Shown here: one piece after another, positions 9,251-17,952 of the stretch
Layout: each line of letters begins with the position of its first letter
How positions within the stretch are numbered: the stretch's first letter is position 1
Assembly (NCBI GenBank): GCA_900318085.1
Contig: ONJF01000004.1
Coordinates: 78,319 to 142,318 of the forward strand
Reading direction: 5' to 3'
Length of the DNA stretch: 64,000 nt
Source of the DNA: an uncultured Bacteroidales bacterium
GTDB lineage: Bacteria > Bacteroidota > Bacteroidia > Bacteroidales > F082
Position numbers and translations under genes: made by a program
Notes under the pieces: generated by a model
Database searches by the model: none
The model's input: only the letters and a program-made list of their open reading frames with translations
Told to the model about the DNA's origin: nothing

Positions 9251-10192
9251 TTATGCAATAATTCTCGTACCACATGTCGGGTCGCCGAGTCTTGTGGCCT
9301 CGGTGATGATGGCCTCATGACCCGTGGCTTCCACGAAGAGGATGGCGGCACGCACCTTGGGCGCCATGCTGCCCTCGGTGAACTGACCGTCGGCCAGGTG
9401 TTTCTTGGCCTCGGCAACGGTGATGGTATCCAAAGCCTGCTCGTTGTCCTTGCGGAAGTTGATGTAGACCTTCGGCACATCGGTGAGGATGTAGAACTCG
9501 TCGGCACCGATATTGATGGCGGTCATGGCCGATGCGAGGTCCTTGTCGATGACGGCCTCAACACCACCCAAGCTACCGTCGGGCTTCTCGATGACGGGGA
9601 TGCCACCACCGCCCACGGTGATGACGATGTTGCCCTGTTCAGCCAGCTGCTTCACGAGGTCGACATTTTGGATGGCGATAGGTTTCGGAGAAGCCACCAC
9701 CTTACGCCAACCGCGACCTTTGGGGTCTTCCTTGTAGATGGCACCCGTCTCGGCAGCGTACTTTTCAGCCTCTTCCTTGGAGTAATAAGGACCGACAGGC
9801 TTGGTGGGGTTTTGGAACATCGGGTCGTTCTTGTCGACCACCACCTGCGTCACCAGGGTGACCACATTGCGCTTCAGGCCTTCCTTGGCGAAGGTTTTGC
9901 CCAAACCCATCTCAATCATGAAACCGATGAGGCCTTGGGTCTCGGCCACGCAGAAGTCGATAGGCATTCCCGGCACACCAAACTGATGGTGACCAGCCTC
10001 GTGCTGCAACATCACATTGCCCACTTGAGGACCATTGCCGTGACCGATGACCAGGTTATAATCGTTTTTCAAGAACGGAAGCAGCGAGTGGCATGTCTCG
10101 GTGACATTCTCCATCTGTTCCCTATAGGTTCCTTTTTGACCGCCTCTCAACAGGGCGTTTCCGCCAAAGGCGATGACTGCTAGTTTCTTCAT
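9251..10192 (-). CDS. arcC: Carbamate kinase
   Basis: Makes ATP from carbamoyl phosphate and ADP (or the reverse), cytosolic, amino-acid kinase family. The 313-residue protein begins MKKLAVIAFGGNALLRGGQ and contains IGHGNGPQVGNVMLQ, PMIDF-like PIDFCVAETQGLIGFM, FFAE-region KPIAIQNVDLVKQLAEQGNIV and TVGGGGIPV, and ends with the substrate-binding block FTEGSMAPKVRAAILFVE. All are carbamate-kinase hallmarks and the length is typical. Arginine deiminase and ornithine carbamoyltransferase genes are not adjacent, so it acts here as a stand-alone gene. Confidence 0.95.
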   Translation of the reverse strand: MKKLAVIAFGGNALLRGGQKGTYREQMENVTETCHSLLPFLKNDYNLVIGHGNGPQVGNVMLQHEAGHHQFGVPGMPIDFCVAETQGLIGFMIEMGLGKTFAKEGLKRNVVTLVTQVVVDKNDPMFQNPTKPVGPYYSKEEAEKYAAETGAIYKEDPKGRGWRKVVASPKPIAIQNVDLVKQLAEQGNIVITVGGGGIPVIEKPDGSLGGVEAVIDKDLASAMTAINIGADEFYILTDVPKVYINFRKDNEQALDTITVAEAKKHLADGQFTEGSMAPKVRAAILFVEATGHEAIITEATRLGDPTCGTRIIA

Positions 10193-10225
10193 TATTAGGT
10201 ATTTAAGGTTATTTTCTTATATATT

Positions 10226-10292
10226 GCTTCTGGCTACTGGCTCTTGGCATTTGGCTTGTTTGGCATTTAGCCAGTTGCCAGAGGCCAGAAGC
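10226..10292. repeat. Degenerate TGGC-rich hairpin repeat
   Basis: GCTTCTGGC (10226-10234) is the exact complement of GCCAGAAGC (10284-10292), and CTCTTGGCA pairs imperfectly with TGCCAGAG inside. The interior repeats TGGC/TTGGC units. It sits between two leftward genes and resembles the AGCTT-based hairpin at 58001-58079. Confidence 0.5.
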
Positions 10293-10300
10293 CAGAGTAT

Positions 10301-10648
10301 TTACTTCCTATGATATGTTACAGTATAACCGTCTTGTCCGATGACCAAAAGGCTATCGCTGAGCGAGATAATGTTGTTGGTATCGGCGAAGCTGGTCGGG
10401 TTGGTGCCATTCGTCGTTCCGTTGAGGATCAGTTTGTCACCGACCTTCTCCCAGGTCTGATATTCCCTAAAGCCCGTGTTGATGGATTTGACTTCGCCAT
10501 TTTCAAGCAAAGTGAAGCCCACTTCTCCCAGCAGACTGCCCTCGGCAGCGGGTTCAACCCAGGTTCCGACGATGGAAGGACGCGAACATGAAGCGAAAGC
10601 CAAGCCCATAAGTCCGCATAATGCAATGATAATCAAATTTTTATTCAT
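10301..10648 (-). CDS. Small lipocalin-like lipoprotein
   Basis: A 115-residue protein starting MNKNLIIIALCGLMGLAFAS followed by the lipobox Cys (FASCS), so exported and lipidated. The mature part opens IVGTWVEPAAEGS and contains GFTLLENGEVKSINTG and GDKLILNGT, the pattern of small Bacteroidota lipocalin-like/META-like lipoproteins that describe a short beta-barrel. No ligand can be inferred. Its own stop precedes the hairpin repeat at 10226-10292. Lone gene. Confidence 0.75.
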   Translation of the reverse strand: MNKNLIIIALCGLMGLAFASCSRPSIVGTWVEPAAEGSLLGEVGFTLLENGEVKSINTGFREYQTWEKVGDKLILNGTTNGTNPTSFADTNNIISLSDSLLVIGQDGYTVTYHRK

Positions 10649-10709
10649 TTCTAACTCCTATTTGATTTGGAGCGGCAAAGATACGAACTTTTCTTTCACA
10701 AAATCAAGA

Positions 10710-13481
10710 CTATCCTTTGTTTTTCCTGCTTTTCATCTTTCTTGCCCATCGCACCAACTCTCCGACCCAAAGAATGAGTGATGTCCCAACGATGATACGC
10801 ACCCAGTCACCAAACGGCAACGGCACCACATTGAACATCTCACCACCAAAGGTGACAATGAGTATTTGACCCAAGAAGATGATCAACAAGGTAAGTCCAA
10901 AACCTCTACGCACATCCTTGTTGAGGAATCCCCGCAACGCCGACTGATGCGAATGATAGGCCTTGGCGTTGAAGATGTTCCAGAACTGCATGAAGACGAA
11001 AATGGTAAAGAACATCGAAAGTTCCTTCGGCGTAAACCCGCCCACATGATGGAAATTGAAATAGTTGGCGAAATAATCGCGGAGCGAAAAGTCGGCCAGC
11101 GTCTCCACGCCGCTATGCATGAAGTACTGGATGAAACCAAACAGCACGATCACGAAGAACAATCCCACGCCGAAGATGCGTTTCATCATACCCTTGGTGA
11201 TAATGAAGGCGAAACGCGAACGAGGCTTGTCCTTGAGGACATCGCGATCGGGTGGCAACGAGGCCAACGCCATGGCGGCGAAGGTGTCCATGATGAGGTT
11301 AATCCACAGCATCTGTGTCACGGTGAGCGGCGACTCGGTGCCCAACATAGCACCGATCAACACGATGAGACAGGCAGCCACATTGATGGTCATCTGGAAC
11401 AGGATGAAACGCTGGATGTTGAGGTACAGTGAACGGCCCCACATCACGGCACGCGCGATGCTCTTGAACGAGTTATCCAAGATGGTGATGTCGCTGGCTT
11501 CCTTGGCCACCGAGGTGCCGTCGCCCATCGAGAGGCCAATCTGGGCTCGGTTCAAGGCAGGTGCGTCGTTGGTGCCGTCACCCGTGACGGCCACGACCTC
11601 ACCCTTTTCCTGGAGCAGGCGCACAAGACGCTCCTTGTCGGAAGGCCGCGCACGCGACATGATCTTCAGGTCGCCCACACGCTCACGTAGCTCATCGTCA
11701 GTCAGCAAGTTGAATTCCTTGCCCGTGATCATCTGCCGTTCAGGGTCGTCAGTGTCGTTCCAAAGTCCCACCTGTCGACCAATCTCACGCGCCGTACCTG
11801 GCGTGTCACCCGTCACAATCTTGATGCTGATGCCAGCATTCAAGCAGTCCTTAACGGAATCTGCCACATCGTCGCGGATGGGGTCGATGATGCCCACAAC
11901 GCCCAAGAAACACAGGTCCTCAACGGTCAACTTGCCGTTGACAAACACCGTCTTGACCTCTTCTTCGGTGATGTATTTATAGGCGAAGCCCAGGGTGCGC
12001 ATGGCTTTGTTCTGGTATTCCAACAGTTTGCGTTCCACTTCGTCCTTGGCCCACTGGATACTCGCCTCACGGTCGGCCAATTTCACCGTCGTGCTGCGTT
12101 TCAGCATGATTTCCGGCGCACCTTTTACATAGAGGATATACTCGTCCGACAATGTCGACTTGACCACCGTGGCCATGTACTTGTATTTCGTCGTAAACGG
12201 CAGCTGACTGACAATCACGCCATCATCACGCATCTTGACAAAATCGATATTATTATCGAACAGCCACAGTAGCAGTGCGCCTTCGGTAGGATTACCGATA
12301 ACTTTCACCTTCTGCGGATCGTTGAAGTCAAGAAACGCCGTCGAATTGAGCGCGATGCCCTCTGCCATAAGATGTCCGGCTTCCGAGTCATCAAGACAAC
12401 CGTCTTTCAATCCGTATATCAGGCTGTCACCGAGACTCATACGGTTTTTGGTAAGCGTTCCCGTTTTATCAGAGCAAATCACCGTGGCAGCGCCCATGGT
12501 CTCGCAGGCATGCATCTTACGTACCAAGTTATTGGTTTCCAACATTCGTTTCATGCTCATTGCCAAACTCAATGTCACGCTCATCGGCAAACCTTCGGGC
12601 ACAGCTACTACGATTAAGGTAACGGCAATCATCAAGCTGTTGAGCACATAACGCACCAAGTCCATCCAATCCAGCGGCACATCGTCGCGATAAATGAAAT
12701 ACATGATCATGCGCAGCACGACAATCAATCCGGCGATGACATAACTGGCTATGGTGATGCCGTTCCCGAGCTTGTCGAGTTGTTGGTTGAGCGGCGTCTT
12801 CACCTTATTGTCGATCTGCGCTCCACGATACACCTTGCCCCACTCCGTGGCATCGCCCACCTTCTCTACAATAAAGACGCCATGACCATCCATCACCGAG
12901 CTACCACGGCAGACATAGTTGGAGGGATAGGTGGCCTCCTTCTTGAATTCCGCCTTGTTCGTCGTCTTGCTACAAGAAGGTTCACCCGTCAGGTCCGACT
13001 CATTGACCCTCATGGAGACGGCCTCCACCAAGCGTCCGTCGGCAGGCACCTCGTCTCCCGTGTTGAGCACTACGACATCGCCCACCACCACATCCTTGCG
13101 CTCGATGCGTTGGATTTTGCCACTACGAAACACCGTCACCATCTTCTCATCTTCAGCCTGGTTCAGGATCTCGAACTTCTTGTTGGCGCTCTGCTCAAAC
13201 AAGAAACCCACCGTGGTGGCCAGCATCACCGCCACGAAGATGCCCAAAGGCTCAAACAACACCGAAGCGGTTTTGGTGCCCGTAAACAATTGGTACAGCG
13301 AAACAGCCACCGAAAGCAACAAGGCAATCAACAATATGCGTATGATGGGATCGGAGAACTTCTCCAAAAACTGTTTCCAAATTGGTTCTTTCTCTGGGGG
13401 TGTCAGCACATTGTCGCCATGTTTGCGGCGGCTCTCCTCCACTTGCTTTTGCGTCAAACCATTCCTATAATCTCTGGCCAT
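10710..13481 (-). CDS. Calcium-translocating P-type ATPase (PMCA type)
   Basis: P2-type ATPase that exports Ca2+ across the inner membrane. 923 residues: N-terminal cation ATPase segment with a Gln-rich start, actuator domain with the TGEPS loop (ESDLTGEPSCS), phosphorylation site VICSDKTGTLTKNRM, nucleotide domain with KGAPEIML, hinge VTGDGTNDAPALNRAQIGLSMG, and about ten membrane segments including VAVPEGLPMSVTL (the PEGL ion-site helix). The full set of catalytic residues is present. The gene diverges from the TerB-like gene; a minus-strand TATTTTTG box at 13548-13541 fits its promoter. Ca2+ specificity is inferred from overall family resemblance. Confidence 0.93.
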   Translation of the reverse strand: MARDYRNGLTQKQVEESRRKHGDNVLTPPEKEPIWKQFLEKFSDPIIRILLIALLLSVAVSLYQLFTGTKTASVLFEPLGIFVAVMLATTVGFLFEQSANKKFEILNQAEDEKMVTVFRSGKIQRIERKDVVVGDVVVLNTGDEVPADGRLVEAVSMRVNESDLTGEPSCSKTTNKAEFKKEATYPSNYVCRGSSVMDGHGVFIVEKVGDATEWGKVYRGAQIDNKVKTPLNQQLDKLGNGITIASYVIAGLIVVLRMIMYFIYRDDVPLDWMDLVRYVLNSLMIAVTLIVVAVPEGLPMSVTLSLAMSMKRMLETNNLVRKMHACETMGAATVICSDKTGTLTKNRMSLGDSLIYGLKDGCLDDSEAGHLMAEGIALNSTAFLDFNDPQKVKVIGNPTEGALLLWLFDNNIDFVKMRDDGVIVSQLPFTTKYKYMATVVKSTLSDEYILYVKGAPEIMLKRSTTVKLADREASIQWAKDEVERKLLEYQNKAMRTLGFAYKYITEEEVKTVFVNGKLTVEDLCFLGVVGIIDPIRDDVADSVKDCLNAGISIKIVTGDTPGTAREIGRQVGLWNDTDDPERQMITGKEFNLLTDDELRERVGDLKIMSRARPSDKERLVRLLQEKGEVVAVTGDGTNDAPALNRAQIGLSMGDGTSVAKEASDITILDNSFKSIARAVMWGRSLYLNIQRFILFQMTINVAACLIVLIGAMLGTESPLTVTQMLWINLIMDTFAAMALASLPPDRDVLKDKPRSRFAFIITKGMMKRIFGVGLFFVIVLFGFIQYFMHSGVETLADFSLRDYFANYFNFHHVGGFTPKELSMFFTIFVFMQFWNIFNAKAYHSHQSALRGFLNKDVRRGFGLTLLIIFLGQILIVTFGGEMFNVVPLPFGDWVRIIVGTSLILWVGELVRWARKMKSRKNKG

Positions 13482-13517
13482 TTTTCAACAATTTTACTCG
13501 TTTTTCAATTTTATGAC

Positions 13518-13548
13518 TATCTTTGCGATGTAAAACGGCGCAAAAATA
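13518..13548. promoter_or_regulatory. Divergent promoter region
   Basis: Plus-strand TATCTTTG (13518-13525) faces the TerB-like gene, and minus-strand TATTTTTG (13548-13541) faces the ATPase gene. Neither has a perfect TTTG upstream box. Confidence 0.45.
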
Positions 13549-13612
13549 CAATCTCGTATACAACCGACGCAAGGTTGCAAGGTTACAACCCAAAAATTGA
13601 TACCGTAACGCA

Positions 13613-14986
13613 ATGAAATTCAAGGAACAACATAAAACCGCCTTGGCGAAGGTTCTTTCCGACCTCGTGCAGTGCGACGGCATCGTCAACCAAGGCGAGA
13701 TTGACTTCCTGCAGCGCGCCTATGCCGTTTTCCGCATCACCACCACCAGCCGCAAGAAAGCCACGCGCCTCAGCCTCGCCGAGGCGGTCAGGATGCTGAA
13801 AGCCCTGGGGGACGAAGAGAAAAACGCCATTCTCCGCGTGTTGCAGATGCTTTCGATGTCGGACGACGACCTGGCCCAAAGCGAGTCGCAGTTCATCACC
13901 GCGCTGCTGCTTTCCATAGGACTGCGCCTGCCCGAAACCGAGGGTATTAAGGCCGAATTCGTCTCCATCCCGAACCTCGGATTCGACACGCGTAACGCGG
14001 TGCTTTATGTCGAGCCAAGCTACGACAAAAAAGTCAACGCCCGCATCAAACGCGACTACGACGCCATCTGCGATGTCTTAGACTCCATGGGCCGCGAATT
14101 CTTTTATCTGCCCCATTTTGTCAGCGACCTCGACAGCAAGAAAGACACCTTCCGCAACACGCTCAGTTATCTCGAACCGTCGCTCTCGACCGAACAACTC
14201 GACCATATCGACCGCAACCTAGCCCAACTCAACAGTGTGTTTTTCTCCAAGGAAATCTTTCTCAACCACCTCAACGCCAATGGGTTGAATATTGAGAAGC
14301 CTGCCTATTTCCTTAAGATCGACACCCCCATGGTGGGGCATGGCCATGACTTTCTCATCATCGAAATCGACGGCGACCCTTTGGACACGATAAGCCGTGT
14401 GGCATGGCTTAAATCCAACATCCTGAACATCAACCCGCCTGCCTGTAGCCCAAGGGAAACGCGCCTCATCGAGAAATTCAAGGCTTGCGATGGCGCTACC
14501 ACCCACGACGAGCTCCAATACACGGGGCTGCACAAGATCATCATCGACACCGTACTCAAATACAACATCTCGCAACAAGTCAGCCGACTCTACATCACCC
14601 ATAATGGCGACATTTTCCTCACCGACCGAAACAACACCGAGGTGAAGATGCCCGCCCTCTGCAAGGCGCTCTACATCTTCTTCCTACTCCACGAGGAAGG
14701 GATGTCGCTGACTTACTTAAACGACCACAAGACTGAGCTGTACAACATCTATCGCTGCATCTCGACCTATGGCGACGATGAGCTGCTCCGGACCGCCATT
14801 GACAACCTCACCGATTTCATCGGCTCGACGATGAACGCCAACCTCTCGCGCATCCGCAAGGCCTTCCGCGACATCTTGGGCGACGAGGCCAGCATCTACC
14901 TCATCAAAGGCGAAAAAGGTGGACGGAAATCCATCCACCTCGACCGCAGCCTCGTGGTCTTCGAGGACCGCAAGGCATTTGAGTAA
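13613..14986 (+). CDS. TerB-like N-terminal domain protein, function unknown
   Basis: 457 residues, no signal peptide or membrane segment, so cytosolic. Residues about 1-110 are helical and TerB-like (ALAKVLSDLVQCDGIVNQGEIDFLQ, with an acidic cluster at MSDDDLAQSE). The middle (about 120-330) is an alpha/beta region I do not recognise. The C-terminal part (ALYIFFLLHEEGMSLTYLND... STMNANLSRIRKAFRDILG ... GRKSIHLDRSLVVF) looks like a winged-helix domain, suggesting nucleic-acid or regulatory binding. No tellurite-resistance neighbours, so resistance should not be assumed. Divergent from the calcium ATPase. Confidence 0.7.
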   Translation: MKFKEQHKTALAKVLSDLVQCDGIVNQGEIDFLQRAYAVFRITTTSRKKATRLSLAEAVRMLKALGDEEKNAILRVLQMLSMSDDDLAQSESQFITALLLSIGLRLPETEGIKAEFVSIPNLGFDTRNAVLYVEPSYDKKVNARIKRDYDAICDVLDSMGREFFYLPHFVSDLDSKKDTFRNTLSYLEPSLSTEQLDHIDRNLAQLNSVFFSKEIFLNHLNANGLNIEKPAYFLKIDTPMVGHGHDFLIIEIDGDPLDTISRVAWLKSNILNINPPACSPRETRLIEKFKACDGATTHDELQYTGLHKIIIDTVLKYNISQQVSRLYITHNGDIFLTDRNNTEVKMPALCKALYIFFLLHEEGMSLTYLNDHKTELYNIYRCISTYGDDELLRTAIDNLTDFIGSTMNANLSRIRKAFRDILGDEASIYLIKGEKGGRKSIHLDRSLVVFEDRKAFE

Positions 14987-15008
14987 AGCAAATCTTTCTA
15001 ATCACAAT

Positions 15009-15136
15009 GAGATTCCCTGCGGGAATGGCACGAAGTCGCTGCGTTAAAAGCGGCGGCAAAAAGAACTCAAGAAACGCAAGCTCCTCAAGCCGCCGCAATA
15101 AATAAAAAACGCACCTCCATTCCCGAAGGGAATCTC
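15009..15136. repeat. Compound palindromic element with terminal inverted repeats
   Basis: GAGATTCCC (15009-15017) and GGGAATCTC (15128-15136) form matching ends. Each end is itself a small hairpin (ATTCCCTGCGGGAAT and ATTCCCGAAGGGAAT), and inside GCGGCGGC (15050-15057) pairs with GCCGCCGC (15089-15096). About 128 bp, no coding feature beyond a 26-codon Lys/Arg/Ser-rich frame. Resembles a small MITE/REP-type element. Confidence 0.55.
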
Positions 15137-15156
15137 TTTAAAAGGTGTTTGTTTTA

Positions 15157-15930
15157 TTACGCGTTCTGCCCTCCCAACAGGAAAGTCACATCGGAATTCG
15201 GATCGATCTCAACCGAGTCCTTGCCGTAGCGCATCACAATCATCTTCTTGCCGCCTTTAAGCATCATCTTGCCGTCGGTCACCCAGAGTGCAGTGGCCTC
15301 GCGCAAGCCCACCACTGTCATGTCTTGGTTGACGGCAAGGTACTCGTTGATACGGTCTTGTCGCGTCTCCCCTCCATGTTTGATCATCTTGTCGATTTCG
15401 GGATGCGGGTCAAGATAGTGCGGGTTGATTTGGAACGGCACCAGATTGAGGCACTTGAACGAAGCGGGCTGTACGATGGGCATGTCGTTGGTGGTGCACA
15501 GCGTCGGGCAAGCCACATTGGAGCCGGCGCTCCAGCCCATGTAGGGCACACCAGCGAGGGCGCGTTCGCGGATGGCATCCATCAGGCCGTAGCGGTGCAT
15601 CTCGGCCACCAGGTGGAAGGTATTGCCGCCGCCCACCACGATGCAGTCGGCCTCCTTGACGGCCTTCACCTTGTCATCGTAATGGTGCACGGAGGTGAAA
15701 TTCTCCAAGCCGAACTTGGTGCGGAACACATTCCTCACCTTCGACTCATAGGCGTCGTAGCTCTCGGGATAGACCATCCCACCGATATTGACACCGGCAA
15801 AGGGGATAAAGATGATGCGGCTGTCCTTATTAATATGGTTCTCCAAGCAGAAAAGCTCGATTTGGGTCGTGGCCCAAGCCAGATAATTCTCGCCAAAGTT
15901 GGTCGAATTGCTAATCAGTAGTAGTCTCAT
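15157..15930 (-). CDS. pepE: Dipeptidase E (alpha-aspartyl dipeptidase, family S51)
   Basis: Cytosolic serine peptidase cleaving N-terminal aspartyl dipeptides. The 257-residue protein starts MRLLLISNSTNFGENYLAW, has IFIPFAGV, the conserved ADCIVVGGGNTFHLV loop, and the nucleophile elbow GVPYMGWSAGSNVACPT with the catalytic Ser, then FQINPHYLDPHPE containing the catalytic His. Length is slightly above the enteric enzyme (about 230). A minus-strand TATTTTTG box at 15965-15958 fits its promoter. Monocistronic. Confidence 0.92.
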   Translation of the reverse strand: MRLLLISNSTNFGENYLAWATTQIELFCLENHINKDSRIIFIPFAGVNIGGMVYPESYDAYESKVRNVFRTKFGLENFTSVHHYDDKVKAVKEADCIVVGGGNTFHLVAEMHRYGLMDAIRERALAGVPYMGWSAGSNVACPTLCTTNDMPIVQPASFKCLNLVPFQINPHYLDPHPEIDKMIKHGGETRQDRINEYLAVNQDMTVVGLREATALWVTDGKMMLKGGKKMIVMRYGKDSVEIDPNSDVTFLLGGQNA

Positions 15931-16076
15931 GATGTAAAAAGTTGGTTAACGATGGTGCAAAAATAGCAAAAAAGCGATTGCAATTGCAAGAAGACGCAAA
16001 AAACGGGCGCATCCTTGAAAAAATATCCATTTGATAATCAAAGTGTTGTAAAAAACTGCAAAAATTTTCCCGTTTT

Positions 16077-16110
16077 TTTGATCACATAATTGAAAAAAGC
16101 TGTACTTTTG
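16077..16110 (+). promoter_or_regulatory. Promoter for tRNA-Arg
   Basis: TTTG (16077-16080), 22 bp, TACTTTTG (16103-16110), 17 bp before the tRNA. Confidence 0.6.
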
Positions 16111-16126
16111 CGGTGTCAAAACGACT

Positions 16127-16200
16127 GGACTAGTAGCTCAATTGGATAGAGTCCCTGACTACGGATCAGGCGGTTGTGGGTTCGACTCCCGCCTAGTTCA
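16127..16200 (+). tRNA. tRNA-Arg(ACG)
   Basis: 74 nt cloverleaf. Acceptor GGACTAG pairs with CTAGTTC (one G-U), discriminator A at 16200; D-loop with AGCTCAATTGGATAGAG; anticodon stem CCTGA/TCAGG with loop CTACGGA, anticodon ACG; T-loop GGTTCGACTCCC. The 3' CCA is not encoded. Confidence 0.96.
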
Positions 16201-16203
16201 CTT

Positions 16204-16232
16204 AAAAGGTTCCGCAAAAAGAACCTTTTTTT
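16204..16232 (+). terminator. Rho-independent terminator between the tRNAs
   Basis: AAGGTTC (16206-16212) pairs with GAACCTT (16221-16227), followed by a T run to 16232. It lies between the two tRNA genes, so tRNA-Arg is probably terminated before tRNA-Glu. Confidence 0.75.
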
Positions 16233-16307
16233 GGCCCATTCGACTAGAGGCTAGGTCGTCAGATTCTCACTCTGGAAACAGCGGTTCGATTCCGCTATGG
16301 GCTACCA
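16233..16307 (+). tRNA. tRNA-Glu(CTC), CCA encoded
   Basis: Acceptor GGCCCAT pairs with ATGGGCT (terminal G-U), anticodon stem TCAGA/TCTGG with loop TTCTCAC, anticodon CTC, T-stem AGCGG/CCGCT with loop TTCGATT. CCA is encoded at 16305-16307, unlike the upstream tRNA-Arg. No separate promoter was seen after the preceding terminator, so read-through or an unrecognised promoter must drive it. Confidence 0.92.
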
Positions 16308-16311
16308 AATC

Positions 16312-16349
16312 AACCCCTAACTTGTTAAAAATCAGGTTAGGGGTTTTTC
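16312..16349 (+). terminator. Terminator after tRNA-Glu
   Basis: Perfect 10-bp stem AACCCCTAAC (16312-16321) / GTTAGGGGTT (16336-16345) followed by T residues. Confidence 0.85.
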
Positions 16350-16404
16350 ATTTGCGACAGAAGGCTTAACACTGTTCTAGCTTTGCCTAAACGACACAAT
16401 CGCA

Positions 16405-16623
16405 TCACTTTTGTGATTTGGATTTACCTGGATTTACTACTCCATTTACCGCACAGATAATAGACTCAAGGGTCTTGACAGGCTTGCCCTTCCTTGTAAG
16501 CCAATTCCTCTTTGCGTATTCCTCATATATAGTCTCAGCATCAAGGTTAAACTTCTCTTTCCTAATGAACTCGTCAATCATACCTATCGTAGGTATACCT
16601 ATTTCAATACCTTTGTAAGTCAT
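16405..16623 (-). CDS. Small protein of unknown function
   Basis: 72 residues, starting MTYKGIEIGIPTIGMIDEFI. No signal peptide; Lys-rich with a KRNWLTRKGKPVKTLESII stretch. Its AT-rich codon use differs from the GC-richer neighbours, and it lies just beyond the 3' end of tRNA-Glu, a common integration site, so it may be a leftover of an integrated element. I do not recognise the family. Confidence 0.5.
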   Translation of the reverse strand: MTYKGIEIGIPTIGMIDEFIRKEKFNLDAETIYEEYAKRNWLTRKGKPVKTLESIICAVNGVVNPGKSKSQK

Positions 16624-16705
16624 TTTTGGCTTTTTTCTGCAAAAATATAAATTATCGGATTATCACAAGCGTTATCCAATGAGTCTTCATGTCATGAAAC
16701 AACCT

Positions 16706-16824
16706 TAAAAACAAGAAAATCCCAGCCGAAGCCAGGATTTTCAAGAACCAAAAACCAAAATTTATGAAACCTTTTACTTGCAGCCATTTGCATGGCCACA
16801 GGTCTTAATGATAAGAACCGCTGC
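16706..16824 (-). ncRNA. Candidate small leftward transcript with terminator hairpin
   Basis: On the minus strand a TATTTTTG box (16831-16824) precedes about 110 nt that ends in a strong hairpin, GAAAATCC (16742-16735) with GGATTTTC (16722-16715) around a GGCTTCGGC-type apex, followed by TTGTTTTT. No matching TTTG box was found. The strand is uncertain: a 14-codon plus-strand frame and a 24-codon minus-strand frame overlap it. Nothing else is evident in the 16624-16943 gap. Confidence 0.25.
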
Positions 16825-16905
16825 AAAAATATATTTTTTTGGAAACATACATGCTTTTTTTGGAAAACAAATCCATTTTTTCTTGACAGCTACATTTTTT
16901 CTTCT

Positions 16906-16913
16906 TATATTTG
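16906..16913 (+). promoter_or_regulatory. Promoter -7 element for small gene
   Basis: TATATTTG 30 bp before the ATG at 16944; a TTGACA-like stretch lies about 20 bp upstream in place of TTTG. Confidence 0.45.
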
Positions 16914-16943
16914 CAACCCTAAACACAAAAAAAGCACTGCACT

Positions 16944-17183
16944 ATGGAAAAATTCATGGACAAACTCACCGAAGCCATCATCAAGAACGACGGCCTCTCC
17001 GAAACCGAAGCCAAAGCCAAACTCAACCTCATCTATATCAAGATGGGGCAATCAGAAATCAAGCAGTTCGTCGACGAATTCATCGACTGGCTCATGACCG
17101 AAAAGAAGCTGAACTACAAGGCCATCCTCCAAACGCCCGACACCCAGCTTCACGACATGTTCGTTGCCGAGTTCAAGCACTAA
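16944..17183 (+). CDS. Small acidic/helical protein of unknown function
   Basis: 79 residues, start MEKFMDKLTEAIIKNDGLSE. Predicted fully helical, charged, with SEIKQFVDEFIDWLMTEKK; no signal peptide. It has its own promoter. Its stop overlaps the convergent EcsC-family gene by 4 bp. I do not recognise a family; the good promoter and neighbour-like codon use support that it is real. Confidence 0.65.
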   Translation: MEKFMDKLTEAIIKNDGLSETEAKAKLNLIYIKMGQSEIKQFVDEFIDWLMTEKKLNYKAILQTPDTQLHDMFVAEFKH

Positions 17184-17935
17184 TACTCCAGCTGACGCAC
17201 GTCAAAGTGACGCATCTCATATAGGTCATCCAAGTGCTTCTTTAGCCTGCGCGCCATAGGACGGAAGGTGTAGTATGTAATGGTGGCCGAGATAGGCGCG
17301 CCCACCAAGGGCAACACTTTGCCCGCCCCCTTCGCAAAGCCCTCTTTCGTCATGTTGATGCCAATCCACTGCGCTATCTTGATGGCATATTTCGCCATGA
17401 GGGTCTCCGAAATCTTAATGCTCGCTTTCTTCGATGCCTGTGCCACAATCTTACCTAAGGCCTCGATAGCCAACTTGTTCCCCATCATCACACCCACAAA
17501 CAGCGTCATGATGTTGAGCGACTCGTCGTCCAACTGGTTGTTGATGTCGGTCAGCGGCGGCCAGCCATAGAGATACATCAGCTTCTGCATCAACGACAAG
17601 ACATGTCCATAGAACTGCGCCAGGTCCGTGGGAATGGTACCTGCCATCCACCAGCCGCCCGGCAACCCCATCAACGCCGAGGTGCCGCACACCATGGTCA
17701 GATGATAACTGATGCACTGGTTGGCCAGCTTGTCGATTTCTTTCTTGGTCAACACCTTGGTAGGACTCTCATTGACAGCGGTAATCACCTCCATGGGCGT
17801 GCAGAATTTGGTCAGTTCCTTGGTCAGGAACTCGTCGCGGTCGACCTTCACAAAAGGCAACTTCACACTGGTAGAGAGCACCCTGTTCCACAAGGCAAGG
17901 CTCTGCGTGTTTTTTTCATTGGTTTCTTCGCTCAT
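17180..17935 (-). CDS. EcsC-family protein
   Basis: 251 residues. The EcsC-like core spans about 15-235, with CTPMEVITAVNES near the start, a hydrophobic GTSALMGLPGGWWMAGTIPTDL stretch and C-terminal glycine-rich KGAGKVLPLVGAPISATITY. In Bacillus, EcsC accompanies an ABC transporter and its biochemical role is unknown; no transporter genes are adjacent here. Amphipathic helices suggest membrane association. Upstream are two copies of a palindromic repeat (17953-17999). Confidence 0.75.
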   Translation of the reverse strand: MSEETNEKNTQSLALWNRVLSTSVKLPFVKVDRDEFLTKELTKFCTPMEVITAVNESPTKVLTKKEIDKLANQCISYHLTMVCGTSALMGLPGGWWMAGTIPTDLAQFYGHVLSLMQKLMYLYGWPPLTDINNQLDDESLNIMTLFVGVMMGNKLAIEALGKIVAQASKKASIKISETLMAKYAIKIAQWIGINMTKEGFAKGAGKVLPLVGAPISATITYYTFRPMARRLKKHLDDLYEMRHFDVRQLEY

Positions 17936-17952
17936 TGTTTTTTGTTGTTTTT

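Noticed and set aside
13613-14986. Tellurite resistance function for the TerB-like gene
   Set aside because: Only the N-terminal domain is TerB-like and no other ter genes are present.
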